64,000 nt of DNA from Larix kaempferi (GCA_027924585.1 BSBM01000199.1:12838501-12902500), one strand, 5' to 3'; counted from the first letter of the stretch, positions 11,006 to 22,124 are shown. Notes: a model not told the origin generated them from the sequence alone. Numbers and translations are program-made.

Positions 11006-11069
11006 GTTAGACAATAAGTTGGAGCAAATTCAAAAGAGGACATCAAAACCCTTGGACTCAAAAATCTAG
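11006..11069 (+). CDS. Element A ORF, final part after element B
   Basis: The GTTAG duplication at 11006-11010 repeats the last five bases before B. Reading on from 11011 in the phase left at 1448 gives 19 more codons ending in SKPLDSKI and a TAG at 11067-11069. The uninterrupted ORF was therefore about 307 codons with the coiled coil reaching almost to its end. That this short tail keeps phase and composition supports the ORF being real when B landed. The rest, 11070-11437, is 3' untranslated and includes GGCTTTGAGGACAAAGCC, a wording gypsy elements often carry just past pol (compare 57360). Confidence 0.75.
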
Positions 11070-11437
11070 GTTGAGAACAAAGAAGCAAATACAAATTCAG
11101 TCCTCGTCACAGTTCAGAAAGAAGAAAATCTTGTAAAAAAACAAACAACAATAACTCCCTATCGACACCCCAACCATATAAACCAGTATCCTAAAAAGTG
11201 GGAATTGTCGAAAGATAATGGTACTAATGTGCTCAAAGCTCCTGACAACAGATCAATAGAGAATCCCAACAGTCGGCAACAAATCAATTTTGGCTGGATT
11301 GATCCGTAAACATATCGAAAGTTATGTTCTACACTTAGAAGTTCGTACCGACATGTTTCGTCAGCTACGACGTCACAAGGAACGGTGCGACAACGTTATA
11401 AGGCTTTGAGGACAAAGCCTTTCTAAGAGAGAGGCAA

Positions 11438-11722
11438 TGCTATGAATAAAATAATAATAAAATAAACATCAACATCTATATGTATATATATATATAGAAA
11501 TAATAATAATAATAACAACAAACAAGAATAATATAATAATATAATTAATTAGTGAAATGGTGTAACTCTTTATGAAGAGTTGCATTAGACACCCTTTAAA
11601 CAATTATAAATACGAGAAAGTTTATCTTGTAAAAGACATTATCTAATATATTATTCTTATTTATTATTCAATATGATAGTCGGATTCTACTATTAAGCAT
11701 CCAACCGGATACGGTTGCTGCA
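11438..11722 (+). repeat. Element A 3' LTR
   Basis: About 285 bp, starting at TGCTATGAATAA after the purine tract AAGAGAGAGGCA and ending GTTGCTGCA. The start is set by the purine tract and the TG rule, so it could be five bases further on. It contains AT-rich simple sequence at 11445-11550, the same 18-base hairpin at 11564-11581 and a TATAAATA box near 11605. Confidence 0.8.
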
Positions 11723-12855
11723 CATTCCCGAAAAATGGCCACCGCAAGCACCGCTATGACAATCATTGAGAACTTGTTTTGCTTCTTCTCGCGAAAGGAA
11801 ACGTCGTAAGATGGTGTTGACACCGCGTCGATATAGGACATCGCCTAGGAGGAGATAATGGGAAGCATAGTGACGGATGCGTTGGCATCCGTCATGGTCG
11901 ACATCGGGTCGAAACTTTTGTGTGCGGAGGTAAATAAGATGTCGTCGTACCAAGGGTCATCTGACGAAATGGTGAACAAATGGTCGTCAATTAGACTAGT
12001 AGTAATCGAGGGTGATGGCGATAGGGATGGTAAATCCGTCATGAGTTGAGCAAGTGCAAGTGCTTTGGTGCTCTTAGGGGTTTTGAAAGTCAGGTCGTAC
12101 TCTTGTAGGATAATAACCCATTTAGCGACACAGCCTTGCAGAAGGCGACAGTTCAAGAGATAGACCATGGGGTTGGAGTTTGCAACAACTGTAGTATGGC
12201 TTATGAGGATGTAATGTCGCAACTTTTGCACTGAAAAGACAATGGCGAGGGCCAGTTTCTCTTCGTATGGGTAACGTAGCGGTGGGCCTGATAAGGTTTG
12301 GCTCACATAATAAATGACATGCTCTTGACGAGAACTCCAGAAACGGCATAGTCGGATGCCGAAACATAAAGGGTGAAGTCTTTAGAGAAATACGGAGGGG
12401 ATATCAATGGAGCGTGTGTGAGAGATTTCTTCAGGTCTTCGAAATCTCCTTGCGCTTGGTCGTCCCACACAAAAGGGATGTGGGTGCGGAGCAAACGAAG
12501 GAAACCATGAACCGTTGTGGCATAATCGGAGATGAAATGGCAGAGGAAATTTGCCTTCCACTAAAGGCTTTGTAACTGTCGAAGCGTACGTGGTGATGGG
12601 AGGTCTAGGATGTCTTGGAATTTTAATGGGTCTACGACAATTCCTTTCTGTGAAATGATAAACCCTAACAGACGTCCATCCGGAATGCAAAAGACACACT
12701 TGAGTGGGTTCAAGCGGATCTGATACTTGCGACAATGCAGAAAGACCTACCGGAGGTCGTTCAGATGGTCATCATTTCTTAGATCGAGCTATGAGGTCAT
12801 CGAGGTAGACCAAGATGATGTTAATCAAGTCATGAAAACAATAGGTCATGGCCCG
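11723..12855 (-). pseudogene. Element C pol, C-terminal half: RT end, RNase H, integrase zinc finger
   Basis: In three frames, right to left: LVYLDDLIARSKK near 12810 (RT catalytic YLDD), FCIPDGRLLGFIISQKGI, LYVSASDYAVSGVLV (RNase H, with DASD changed to SASD), RYPYEEKLALAIVF, SDDPWYDDILFTS, LLGDVLYRRGVNTILRRFL, and NDCHSGACGGHFSG (HHCC zinc finger of integrase), where element A breaks the gene. At least three frameshifts (about 12735, 12490, 12300) and stops make it a pseudogene. The integrase catalytic core is not in the window. Confidence 0.88.
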
Positions 12856-14067
12856 CTAGAAGGTGGCGCCAACGTTTTTAAGGTCGAAAGGCATAACACG
12901 ATAAGCGAAAGTGCCCCATGGGGTGGTGAAGGCAGTCTTGTACTGATGTTCCTTGTGAATATGTATTTGATTATACCCAGAGAAACCATCCATGAAATAT
13001 AGTGTCTCGTGCCCCGCACATGCATCGATGAGTTGATCGATAAATAGCGTGGGGAAGTTGTCTTTGGGACAGGCTTGGTTTAGGTTACGAAAATCAGTAC
13101 AGACACGAATAGTGCCTTGCTTTTTGTTGACTAGTACCTGGTTGGAAACCCAAGTGGTATAGGCAATGGGGTAAATGAACCCAGTTGTACGAAGCTTCTC
13201 AATTTCAGCTTTGACGGTGGGAAGTTTAGATGGGTGGATGGGTCGTTGTTTTTGGAGAACGGGTGGTACATTGGGCCAAGTGTCAGTGTGGTGTTCTACG
13301 ATAGCGGGGTCTAGAACAGGAATCTCAGTGTAGAACCAGGCAAAGACATCGCGAAACTCTTGGAAGAGTTTCTTATAAGCTTGGACCTCATCCTCAGTGC
13401 ATGATGCGCCTAAAGAGATAAGTTCGGGTATTCCGAGCGTGATAAAGATGTCAACTTTTACGATGGGTGAAATATTGGCCATATTACCTTCCTCAAAGGC
13501 ATCGGGAGCTGGGATGGAATCTTTAAACAAGTCAAACTTGGTTGGAAGGAAATCTTTGGATTCGACAGAGAATTGGTTTGCCGTGGAGGAGGTAGATTCC
13601 TCAGGAATGAAATATGATCGATGGTGCATATCATCCCAAGGGTAGTCGGGTGCGGTAAGTGCTTCGAGTATTTCCTCGTCACTGCGGAAGCATTGTGCCA
13701 TCAAATCAGTTGATTGAGGCGCGCAGGTGGACGAAATCATATAAATGGTATTAATTTCTTCCGAGAAGGAGGATGTTGGGGGATATATTTTCTCAATGGT
13801 AGGAGGGGATGTTTCTAGGTTGGCATGATTCAGTTCATAGAGGGTTGCTCTGTAATCTGAGAGATCGAGGCAGTGATGTGAGTAATGGCCGTAAATACTG
13901 CATATTGCATAAGGGTGATTGGTACGCAGTGATTTATCACGAGGCTGAGGGGCAAGCTCAAGTTTAACAACTGGGATGTTAGCAACGTCATCTAACATTT
14001 GCATGTGTTCCTGAAGTATTGGTAGTTGTGGACATTGATGAGTAGCATGGTTCAAATCGTCGCACAA
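12856..14067 (-). pseudogene. Element C pol, N-terminal half: zinc-knuckle-like linker and RT fingers/palm
   Basis: An open frame of 403 codons. Near its start are two Cys/His clusters, CDDLNHATHQC and ICSIYGHYSHHC, the second like a retroviral zinc knuckle. Then a long acidic linker, then RT from about residue 265: LRTTGFIYPIAYTTWVSN, IRVCTDFRNLNQACPKDNFP, FMDGFSGYNQIHI (first catalytic Asp) and FAYRVMPFDLKNVGATF. It continues in another frame at 12855 with the YLDD motif. A zinc knuckle between protease and RT, in addition to one before the protease, is unusual. Element D has the same block, split by the solo LTR F. Confidence 0.85.
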
Positions 14068-15010
14068 AGAGAATTTGGGGGGAGCACGAAATGTCGAGGA
14101 GATTCTTTGTCAGCTTCGGAGTAGGTGGGGCGGTGTGGGTTGCAGGTGTAGCAGTGTAGGTTTGTGGAAGGGGTATTTTTAGGGGCGAAATTTAGCCAAT
14201 TGGCTATTTTTTGGGCTTTTTTTCAAAAAATAAATTCATTATTTTGTCATTTTTGACCTCCAATATCGCCTATATTTACATAAATTATGTTTTTTTAGCA
14301 TAATTTTCACCAAAATTTACAAGTTTCAGTAATAAATTGTATGTTTTATATTTAATATTCGCCTACCAATCTATATATTTGTTTTTTTCAATCCAAAATA
14401 ATCACCTAGAATACTATACTTAAGTATACTTTTATGATCCTTAAAAAATACCCTGGTTTGTGGGCCTCTACCCCTAGTGTAACGGAGAGGAGGAGGTGCA
14501 TTGCTAGATGTTGATGTGGTTCTCACCCCTGGTGGTGGTCGGTTCGTCACGGTGATAGGTTGGACCGGTTGTAAAATGACATTTGGTGTTGGGGGAGGAT
14601 TTGGGGCGGGCAGGTTCCACACAGGTAGTACTAATGTTAACACAGGAAGATTGAGCGTAGCCATTACTGGGGTGTTGACTACTCCTGAAGGGGGAAATAG
14701 GAACATGATAGTGTGGATTGGTGTGGCTCCGACATGACTGGGTACTGAGGGTGGTTGTGGCAGTAAAGGGGGTTGTTGGTTAGGTTCCTACGTATTGTGC
14801 GAGAGGGTGCACAAATCAAATATCTCGACTGTCCTTGGAGGGGGCGGATGGATTGGAATGTGGAATTCATGGGTGTATCTAAGTATATCCCGGGTCCGAC
14901 TGTTGAGACGAACGATGTGGGTGCGTTCTGAACGGGTTGTTCAATCATAGGGAGAACATTTTTAGGTGCGGCGGGAGCGTCGGGATCATAGTATGTAGGT
15001 TGATGACTAC
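14068..15010 (-). other. Element C protease-RT linker region, decayed
   Basis: Low-complexity Pro/Thr/Asn-rich frames with many stops (for example NPPPTPNVILQPVQPITVTN around 14600), and an AT-rich stretch at 14200-14420. The part around 14680-15010 aligns with 33300-33740 of element D, which shows that it belongs to the element. No enzyme motif is visible. Confidence 0.6.
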
Positions 15011-15775
15011 ACGTCCCTCATGGGGGAACATCATAGTGCGGAAAACAGATGAAGCAACAGCCTTCATGGCATACATGTAACTTCGTCCTAGTAAGAGGTT
15101 GTAATCAAGCTGGGCATTGATGACCTCTATGTCTATAAGTATTGTTTTTCCACCGAACTAAACGGGCATGTTAGCCAAAAGGCCTTGTGGTTGAGTTGAG
15201 CGGCCATCATAAACTCGTAATGCGGTTGTGGATGGTTGTAGTGTAGGAGAGCCGAGCTTCTGCTAGACAAATGTCGACATCACGCAGGTGGAGGCACCTT
15301 CATCGATGATGTAGCGATGAATCACAAGGTTCCGAATGGATACAGAAACCTGGAATGCTAGTGTGGAAGGAAAATGTGGTTCGGCTAGGCCCAAGTCAAA
15401 TGCCATCATTCGTGAGTCAGAAGGGTCTATCGCACCAATGGCGGATAACAATATTTTTCTCTGTGTAGGGTAGTTTTTTAGGACTTCCAAGGCAGACATA
15501 GCAACGGGAGACTGAGCTAGGTCATCCACAATATTATAATTTGAGGCGGCACGAGCGTTAGGATTATTGTTGATCTGTCGTAGTGGGAAGCGAGGGGCTT
15601 TAGGGCCGCCGTCCAATGGTGTAGTATGTATTCGTAATGGTTGATCATCTGGAAGAGCGTTGGTGGATGGATCAGTGGGTATAGCTTCAGGGGTGGAGCC
15701 ATATTGATTTCGTCGAGTTTGGAGGTGGACATTAGCTGATGACATCATTAAAATATGGTGAGTGCCTGAGTCCAT
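15011..15775 (-). pseudogene. Element C retropepsin with an Asp-Glu-Gly active site
   Basis: Right to left: NLVIHRYIIDEGASTCVM (15320-15265), then after a stop KLGSP, GGKTILIDIEVINAQLDYNLLLGRSYMYAM and VFRTMMFPHEG down to about 15010. The order and the LLGRS turn are those of gypsy proteases. The active-site triplet reads Asp-Glu-Gly where Asp-Ser/Thr-Gly is normal. Element D has the same triplet, so this is a property of the lineage or a shared ancestor rather than a private mutation. A stop follows the active site. Protease would cut the Gag-Pol polyprotein. Confidence 0.78.
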
Positions 15776-16815
15776 GTGTTGGTAATCGGTTGCAGTATAA
15801 GTGATCTACTGTTGTAGTGTCGTTGTTCCTTGAGGGGGATCTAGCGGACGAGTGTTCACCACTCCTTGTGTAGGTAAAGGATTATGCAACACCATGGGTT
15901 GTGGTTGAGGAGGCGGCGCTGGCTGTGCCGCGTTCCCTTGGCGTTGGGCGTCATCAGTCCATAGTTGGCGCGCTCATTCCAAATGGGGGCAAGTGTGTGT
16001 GTAATGGTCGTATACCCCGCATATGGAACATGGATGGTTTGTTCGTAAATTTGGGTTTTTACCATGTTTCGGTGGTCGATCATGGTTTTGGTTGGCGGGG
16101 CAGCATTGTTATTATTTGGAGGATTAGGTGGCTAACCACCTTGGTTTTGGGGTTGATTGTTTCCACAGTTGAGTCCTCTTCTGCAGTTCTGTTGGTCTCC
16201 TTGATTGCGTTGGGTGTTTTGGTTTTGGGACTGGTTCTACTGTGCATACACTTGCCCTTGGGAAGTAGGGGGATTTTGAGGTTGTGCAGGTGTTGGAGGA
16301 GGCTGCGGTGGATAATAAGCAGGCAGGGCTGGAGGTGGTCCAGGTGCTGATTGTGGTTGTTGGTAAGTCTAAGCGACTGGAGGTTGTGGTGCTGCAGGCA
16401 CTGCTTGTGGAGGGTAATAAGCCAATGGGGCTTGTGAGTGAACAGGAGAATGAGTGGCATGTTGGTGATAATACGTAGGAGGTGCGTAAGCTGAAGGTGT
16501 GTGACCATAACACTGTGGTGGACATGAGGGTCCATGAGTGTGGCTGGTGTGTGCCATGGGAGCATACGAAGTTGTAGCTCCGAAGTGAGATGTGGCCCGC
16601 AACAGGTCGGGGCCAGTATTATTAGGCATAATGGAAAAGGGTTGGTTGTGTGACACAACATGACCAATGATGCCATCGGCGGCGTGGGATGCCCTCGGCA
16701 CTTCATTCCGGGAGGAATCGTCGCGGGGGGCATCAGGTAAAATGGTGTACAAGTAGCCAGACTGGGCGTAGATTATATCAAACTATTGGGATTTGAGAAT
16801 GGCTTCTTCTTCCGA
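15776..16815 (-). pseudogene. Element C Pro/Gln-rich nucleocapsid-like region
   Basis: Frames rich in Pro, Gln, His and Tyr (for example YYPPQAVPAAPQPPVA near 16370), following the capsid and a TAG that element D shares. ASHAADGIIGHVVS near 16690 matches FHAVDGIIGTVAS in D at 41240. A zinc-knuckle-like motif at about 16010 has lost Cys residues (VPYAGYTTITHT); D still reads CSFCSVYGHYTHHYP there. Several frameshifts and stops. Probable RNA-binding tail of Gag. Confidence 0.65.
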
Positions 16816-17703
16816 CTAGGGTCGTTCAGATGCCACATCTTTGGCAATGGCTGGAAGGAGAGATTTTAGGAACCAATCCAGGAAAATACGGTCATTGAGT
16901 TTAATCTTGCATAAACTTCGGCGTTTACGCCACTCATGAATGTGATCAGTGATGTGGGTATCCGTGTTCTGTCTACAAGACAATAGGATCTCTACTCCCG
17001 TGTCGTAACGGACGGGTAGCTGAAAGAATTGCAAGAAGGTTGAGGTGAGGGATGTAAAAGTGGGGTGGGTCCCGTGAGGTTTCTCGATATACCACTTAGC
17101 TTCCGAGCCAGTGAAAGTCCGTTGCAACAAGCGTAGGAGAATGGAATCATCTACTATGGAGTTGGAGGAACACCATAGATGAAAAGACATGATGTGATTT
17201 TGGGGATCCTCACCAGCCTTCCCCTCAAACTTAGGGATGTCTGATGGGAGTTTGGTAGGAATGTGAGGCCACGTAGGGTCATGTCTGATGGGATCGTTCG
17301 TTAATCTTGCCAGGTCAAGGAGGTTGAGACTAGCCATGAAAGAAAAACTGGCAGAAGAATGTGACATGGTCATTGGGGCATATGTGCTGGTGGTATCATT
17401 GTTGATCAGGCCACTGCCCCCAAAGGGAATATGAGCCGTGACGGGGATGTTACCCCCAAACAGAGGCGTTGGGTTGGTGTGGAAGGGGCCTGTGCCTCCA
17501 AGTGTAACATGAGTCACGGATGGGGTGGGATTGAGTCCTGTAGATGTTGGAATTGGTATAGTGACGAGGATGGTATGTGTGGGTCCCATTGAGGGCTTAC
17601 CCAGGGTAGTTGTTGTAGTGGTGGCTAATGTGGTGGCTGGGGTGGTGGTGGATGCTCCACCAGCAGTCCCTACAAAGAAGGGGATGGAAGTCATGCCATC
17701 CAT
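16816..17703 (-). CDS. Element C Gag, capsid part
   Basis: An open frame of 295 codons. A Thr-rich, low-complexity N-terminus (about 140 residues) leads into a retrotransposon gag domain: DIPKFEGKAGEDPQNHIMSF, LLQRTFTGSEAKWYIE, FLQFFQLPVRYDTGVEILLS and FLKSLLPAIAKDV. The F-x-G-x-x-x-x-DP, LxxxF-x-G-x-A-x-W and FxxxF patterns are the conserved gag core. Gag would form the particle around the element RNA. The frame ends at a TAG after SERP; D reads through at this place, so this stop is particular to C, while the next TAG is shared. The start is the Met after an upstream stop. Confidence 0.85.
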   Translation of the reverse strand: MDGMTSIPFFVGTAGGASTTTPATTLATTTTTTLGKPSMGPTHTILVTIPIPTSTGLNPTPSVTHVTLGGTGPFHTNPTPLFGGNIPVTAHIPFGGSGLINNDTTSTYAPMTMSHSSASFSFMASLNLLDLARLTNDPIRHDPTWPHIPTKLPSDIPKFEGKAGEDPQNHIMSFHLWCSSNSIVDDSILLRLLQRTFTGSEAKWYIEKPHGTHPTFTSLTSTFLQFFQLPVRYDTGVEILLSCRQNTDTHITDHIHEWRKRRSLCKIKLNDRIFLDWFLKSLLPAIAKDVASERP

Positions 17704-19400
17704 GGGGATAGTCGGTGTTGTGTATGTAGAGTTTTCTGATTATGCCTCAGAGTCAGATGTGAAATGAAGGGCGTCAGAATCAAGTGAAGAGGCTCTATGT
17801 CGGTGACGCGTGGAGTCAAGTGACAAGGCTCTACACCTGTGACGAGTGGTGTCAAGTGAACCGTACTGCGGGGGTTCTCCCTGGAAGCACCGAGAACGTC
17901 TCAGGGACTCAATGGTGTCAGACGGGTAGTAAAACTATTAAGTAGTGGGGAGTGAAAAAACTCAAAAACGCTAATGCAATCGGGTGTGCAGGAGGGGAGT
18001 GCAAAAAATATGGCACCCAGGTCAACAACAAACTCAAAACACCCACTATAACAGCTGTGCTACGGTAAGCAGAGTGACCAAAAAGGGCAGTCAGAATACC
18101 AACAAGCAAAGGGTTCCTAAAATAAAAAATGGTGTACTTGCTAAACTAGGGGGTAAAGGAATCCTAGAAGAATGGCTATTAAGATACCCCGTTCATGACA
18201 AGTCCAGAAAGGTAAATCCGCAGCTCCTGTTCTATCGTCGTTGTACTCCCTCCAAGGTGGTACAACGAGAACAACGAGTAGGTAGCCTTCGGTTACTGAA
18301 TGGATTGCAGTATTCCACTCAGGCCTTCGGAACCAGTCTTGCTACTTCGACCCTCCTAGGGGAGAGGCCTTTTCGACAAATTGGTGTATAGCCGTGTCAA
18401 AAAATACTAAGGGATTTTGGTACCCTAATGGACAACAACTATGTTTCAAGTGAAAAAATGACCGAGGTGTGTTATTTGGATGCTTATCCCCCCTGTCCTA
18501 CCTAACTACAAAGTTCTTTTTATGTTCCCCAAGTGGGGTTAGAAGGTTGGTTGAGTTAAGTCAATTTTAAGGCTCACTTGTTTTAAGGTGACAGATTGTG
18601 TGCAAGTGAAATGATGTATCTAACAAAATGACACGCTTGGGCAACAATCTATCAAATGTAAGTGTCGAATTTAAACTTGCAAATGTTGGAATTTAACTGT
18701 AAATGCTAAAAAAAAAAAATCAATAAAAATATGTAAAATGGTACAGTAAAGCAAATAACAGAAAAATAAAAGGAATAGCTGGGGTTGCAAGCAAAATAGG
18801 TGGCTGTCAAAGGTGCAGAAAAATCTGGGCCAAAAAATGGGCAAGAAATATAAGAAAACAGATCGCAGGTTTCGGGCCGAAACTAGGGATCTGGGTCGCG
18901 GGTATCAGGCGAAATCTCGTGCTCTGGATCATGGTTAAGAGGCTGACAGAGGTGATCTAGGTCGCGGCTGTGAGGCTACAAGGTGTGATCTGGATCACAG
19001 CTTTGAGGCTAAATGGCACGATCGGGACTCAGAAGCCGAGTGGTAGATCACGGGTTTAGGGTAAACAGGCGCGATCGGGGTCACGGTTATGGGTTGGACA
19101 GTCGCGATCGGGTTATGTAAATTGTGGGTTTGAGACAAACAGGCGCGATCTGGGTCGCGGGTTTGGGCTAGGCAGCTGCGATCTGGATCGCGGTTCTGGG
19201 GGAAAAACCTGCGCTCGATGACGCAAAAATGTCTGCTGAAAACGAAAGCCGAAACTGAAAAATGGGGCTTACTGGCCTTGCAGAAACAACAATGGGATTA
19301 GGCTATAAGGTGCAGGCTTAAGGGTTGATCAGATCTACCTATTGAAGTAAAATAATAACAAAAACTAAAACAAATCTAAATCTAATCAGAGATTCAAAGA
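17704..19400 (-). other. Element C leader
   Basis: A long untranslated leader between primer site and gag. Bases 18370-18600 align with 42780-42990 in element D (shared wording CCTAACTACAAA, AATTTTAAGGCT). No coding potential beyond chance frames. Confidence 0.65.
18860..19215. repeat. Tandem repeat with GCGATC...GATCGC cores in element C leader
   Basis: About eight degenerate copies, 40-48 bp apart, of a core like GCGATCTGGATCGCGG. The best copy is itself nearly palindromic. Spacers share wording such as GGGTTTRGGCTAAACAGG. Element D's leader lacks it. Confidence 0.7.
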
Positions 19401-19416
19401 AAAGCGGAGTCGCCAA
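19401..19416 (-). other. Element C primer binding region
   Basis: AAAGCGGAGTCGCCAA, the reverse complement of TTGGCGACTCCGCTTT, four bases before the LTR. TGGCGACTCC is a primer signature seen in many plant gypsy elements; I do not assign the tRNA. Confidence 0.75.
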
Positions 19417-19420
19417 AAAC

Positions 19421-20197
19421 TGTAGCAAGGGTTTTCACCCTAGCTTATGCAAATGGGCACCTACTAACTTCATAGTAGCAGTTTCAATAAAACAGTAAAA
19501 AGCTAATGAAAACAGTAAAAACTAATCTAACATGTGCATAATAAACTTGCAATAAACAGTAAAAAATTCAGATCTTCCATGTAAAACAAATTTTATTCAT
19601 AAAAAATAGATTTACATATGAAAGGTTACCTCAATGGTGAGGTTGGATGAGCTTGAGCAGTCGAAGGGACGAGTTGCTCCAATGATCCAATGGTTCCTTC
19701 TCTTCTCCAAATGCAATGTCGATTGGCCAAAATGGCTCTCTAATGGTGAATCTAAGCACAAATGGAGGGCTTAGGTTCGTAATAATGAATTTGGCAGCAT
19801 AAGGATAGGCAAGAATGTGGATGAATAATGGGGAGCCTCTATCACCTTTTTATAGCTTTTGGGTGATGGAGAATACAACCATGGTTTAGGGTAACTAATG
19901 GTATTGGTAAAATGGTTTAGGGTTTCTTTTCCTCTTTTTCCCTCTTTTTCCCTCTTTTTCATGTTTTGAATTGTATTCCCTTTTAATTGATTTTTGGGAA
20001 TTTTGGACCCCTTTGGAAGGTTTTTGGTATTTTTTGAGGAAATTGAATTATTTTGAGGAGAAAAAGATGGATTTTGGCCTTTTTGGTGACCATTTGAGAG
20101 TTTTTTGAGGTTTTAGAGGCTAAAATGGTAGGAAAAGTGGACAAATGGGTCATGTGACTAGGGAGATGATCTAGTGAGCATTTTTTGGGTGTTAACA
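19421..20197 (-). repeat. Element C 5' LTR
   Basis: 777 bp from TGTAGCAAGG to GGTGTTAACA. It abuts the primer region on the left and foreign copia sequence on the right. It shares its terminal GGTGTTAACA with the LTR of element D at 44612, as expected of related families. Confidence 0.82.
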
Positions 20198-20237
20198 GTT
20201 ACTCATCCAACAAAAAGGAGTACAGGTGCTACAATCT

Positions 20238-22124
20238 GAAGCTAAATAAAATTGTGAAAGTGCTAATGTAAAAGTGGGTGACTTGAAAATCACTCAAACT
20301 AGCCCTGGAAGTAATGAAAGACTAAGCAATGAAGATGATGAGGAAGTAACAGAAATTAAAAAGGAAGATTTGAAAAATGGAGAAGAAGACAAGGAATAAA
20401 AAGAAGAAGAAGAAGAACTCTTTCTAGAAGGAAATGAAGACTCGCCAAGGCAAGTCACAAAAACTCCATCAAGAAGAACACAACTAAACCATCTAGAGAG
20501 TCTAATAATTGGTGACAAATATGTTGGAATGCAAACTAGAATACAATTAAGAATGGACTTGGAACAAGCACTAGTATCCCTCATAGAGCCTAAAACAGTT
20601 GCAGAAGCCAACAAAGATGAAAATTGGATTAAATCCATGAATGAAGAACTGAACCAAATAGAAAAAAATCAGACCTAGGAACTAGTTCCAAGACCAAAGA
20701 ATAAAAATGTAATTGGTACAAACTGGGACTTCAAAAACAAACTTAATGAAAATGGACAAATAGTCAGAAATAAAGCCAGACTAGTATGCAAAGGGTATGC
20801 TCAAGTGGAAGGCATTGACTTTGAAGAAACATTTACCCTATTAGCCAGATTAGAAGCAATAAGAATGTTTCTAGCATTTGCAAGTTATAAAAACCTCAAG
20901 GTATATCATATGGATTTCAAATCAACATTTCTCAATGGAAATCTAAAAGAATAAGTATATATAGAGCAACTTGATGGATTTATCCTATCAGATAAACAAT
21001 ATTATGTTTGTAAATTGAAGAAAGCACTATATGGTCTCAAACAAGCCCCTGGAGCATGGTTTTCCAGACTTGATGAATACTTGCAACAACAAGGTTACAA
21101 AAGAGGAATCACTGACAACAATTTGTATATCAAAACAAAAAATCAAAACATGATAATTGTTGTAGTATATGTGAATGATATTATCTTTGGAAGTACTCTA
21201 AATTCCCTATGTAAATAGTTTTCTACAATAATGCAGAAAGAATTCAAAATGTAAATGCTTGGAGAATTGACATTCTTCTTAGGGTTGCAAGTGTCACAAT
21301 TAGAAAAAGGAATTTTTATGTCTCAAACGAAATGTATCAAAGAAATGTTAAAGAAGTTTAAAATGGAGGACTGCAAACCTGTTAGCACCCCTATGGTCAC
21401 TGGATGCAAATTGAGTAAGGATGATGAGTCATTGGAAGTTGATCATACTATGTACAAGTCATTGATTGGAATCATGTTGTATGTGGAAGCCACAAGACCA
21501 GATGTGATGCAAGTTGTAGGAGTCGTGGCAAGATTTCAATCTACTCCAAAAGAAACACATGTAATTGCAACCAAAAGAATTCTCAAATATTTAAAAGAAA
21601 CCATGGACTTTGGATTGTGGTATCATAAAGGAGAGGATTTTGCACTAACTGCATACACTAATGTTGATTGGGATGGAAGCATTGATGACAGAAAAAGCAC
21701 AAGTGGAGCAACATTCTTTTTAGGAGATTGTCTCGTGTCATGGCTGAGCAAAAAGCAAACATCCATTTCACTATCTACAACAGAGGCCGAATACATTGTT
21801 GTTGCATCATGATGTACTCAAGTTATATGGATGAAGCAAACATTAGAAGATTTACATATGAAGTATGATCATCCAATTGTAATAAACTGTAACAATACGA
21901 GTGCCATAAATATATCTAAAAATCTTGTCATGCACTCCAAGACAAAACATATTCCAATAAAGTATCATTTTCTCAAGGATCAAGTATCACAGAAAGTTGT
22001 CAAGCTAGAATATGTTGATACAAAAGAACAAATAGCAGACATATTCACTAAGCCACTGCCCAAGGAAGTATTTGAACATCTTAGGCAAAAGCTGGGAGTA
22101 ATAATTGTAGGGAGAAAGGCGTGA
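20238..22124 (+). pseudogene. Element G pol: copia RT and RNase H, broken
   Basis: One frame throughout, with in-frame stops. An acidic linker, [126 protein letters not shown], then RNase H VDWDGSIDDRKSTSGATFF, SKKQTSISLSTTEAEYI and IADIFTKPLPKEVFEHLRQK. Stops lie at about 20677 (where Trp is expected), 20952, 21217, 21252 and 21810. The catalytic YVDD reads YVND, a change that by itself should abolish polymerase activity. Confidence 0.9.

Larger units (their letters stand above)
1..11722 (+). mobile_element. Element A: non-autonomous LTR retrotransposon, split by element B
   Basis: The right end of an LTR at 1-159 recurs at 11564-11722 with about five differences in 159 bp by eye. The first copy is followed by a tRNA-iMet type primer site, and the second is preceded by a purine tract. 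This gives a plus-strand LTR element whose first LTR begins left of the window. Between the LTRs it carries one ORF (584-1448, resuming at 11011) and no reverse transcriptase or integrase, so it must have borrowed enzymes. Element B (1449-11005) sits inside it. The element lies inside the integrase zinc-finger codons of the minus-strand gypsy element C, so A is younger than C. The right target-site copy would be CATTC at 11723-11727; the left copy is outside the window. Confidence 0.85.
11723..20197 (-). mobile_element. Element C: Ty3/gypsy retrotransposon, 5' part to integrase
   Basis: Read right to left: LTR 20197-19421, primer region, long leader with repeats, gag, Pro/Gln-rich region, protease, a linker with a second zinc-knuckle-like motif, RT, RNase H and the start of integrase, where element A interrupts it at 11723. 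The rest lies left of the window. Wording such as DDPWY and HSGACGGHFSG at the RNase H-integrase junction suggests a non-chromovirus gypsy of the Tat/Athila side; I am not certain of the clade. Its right LTR end abuts the middle of a copia pol (element G), so C inserted into G; the right target copy would be GTTAC at 20198-20202. Confidence 0.88.
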
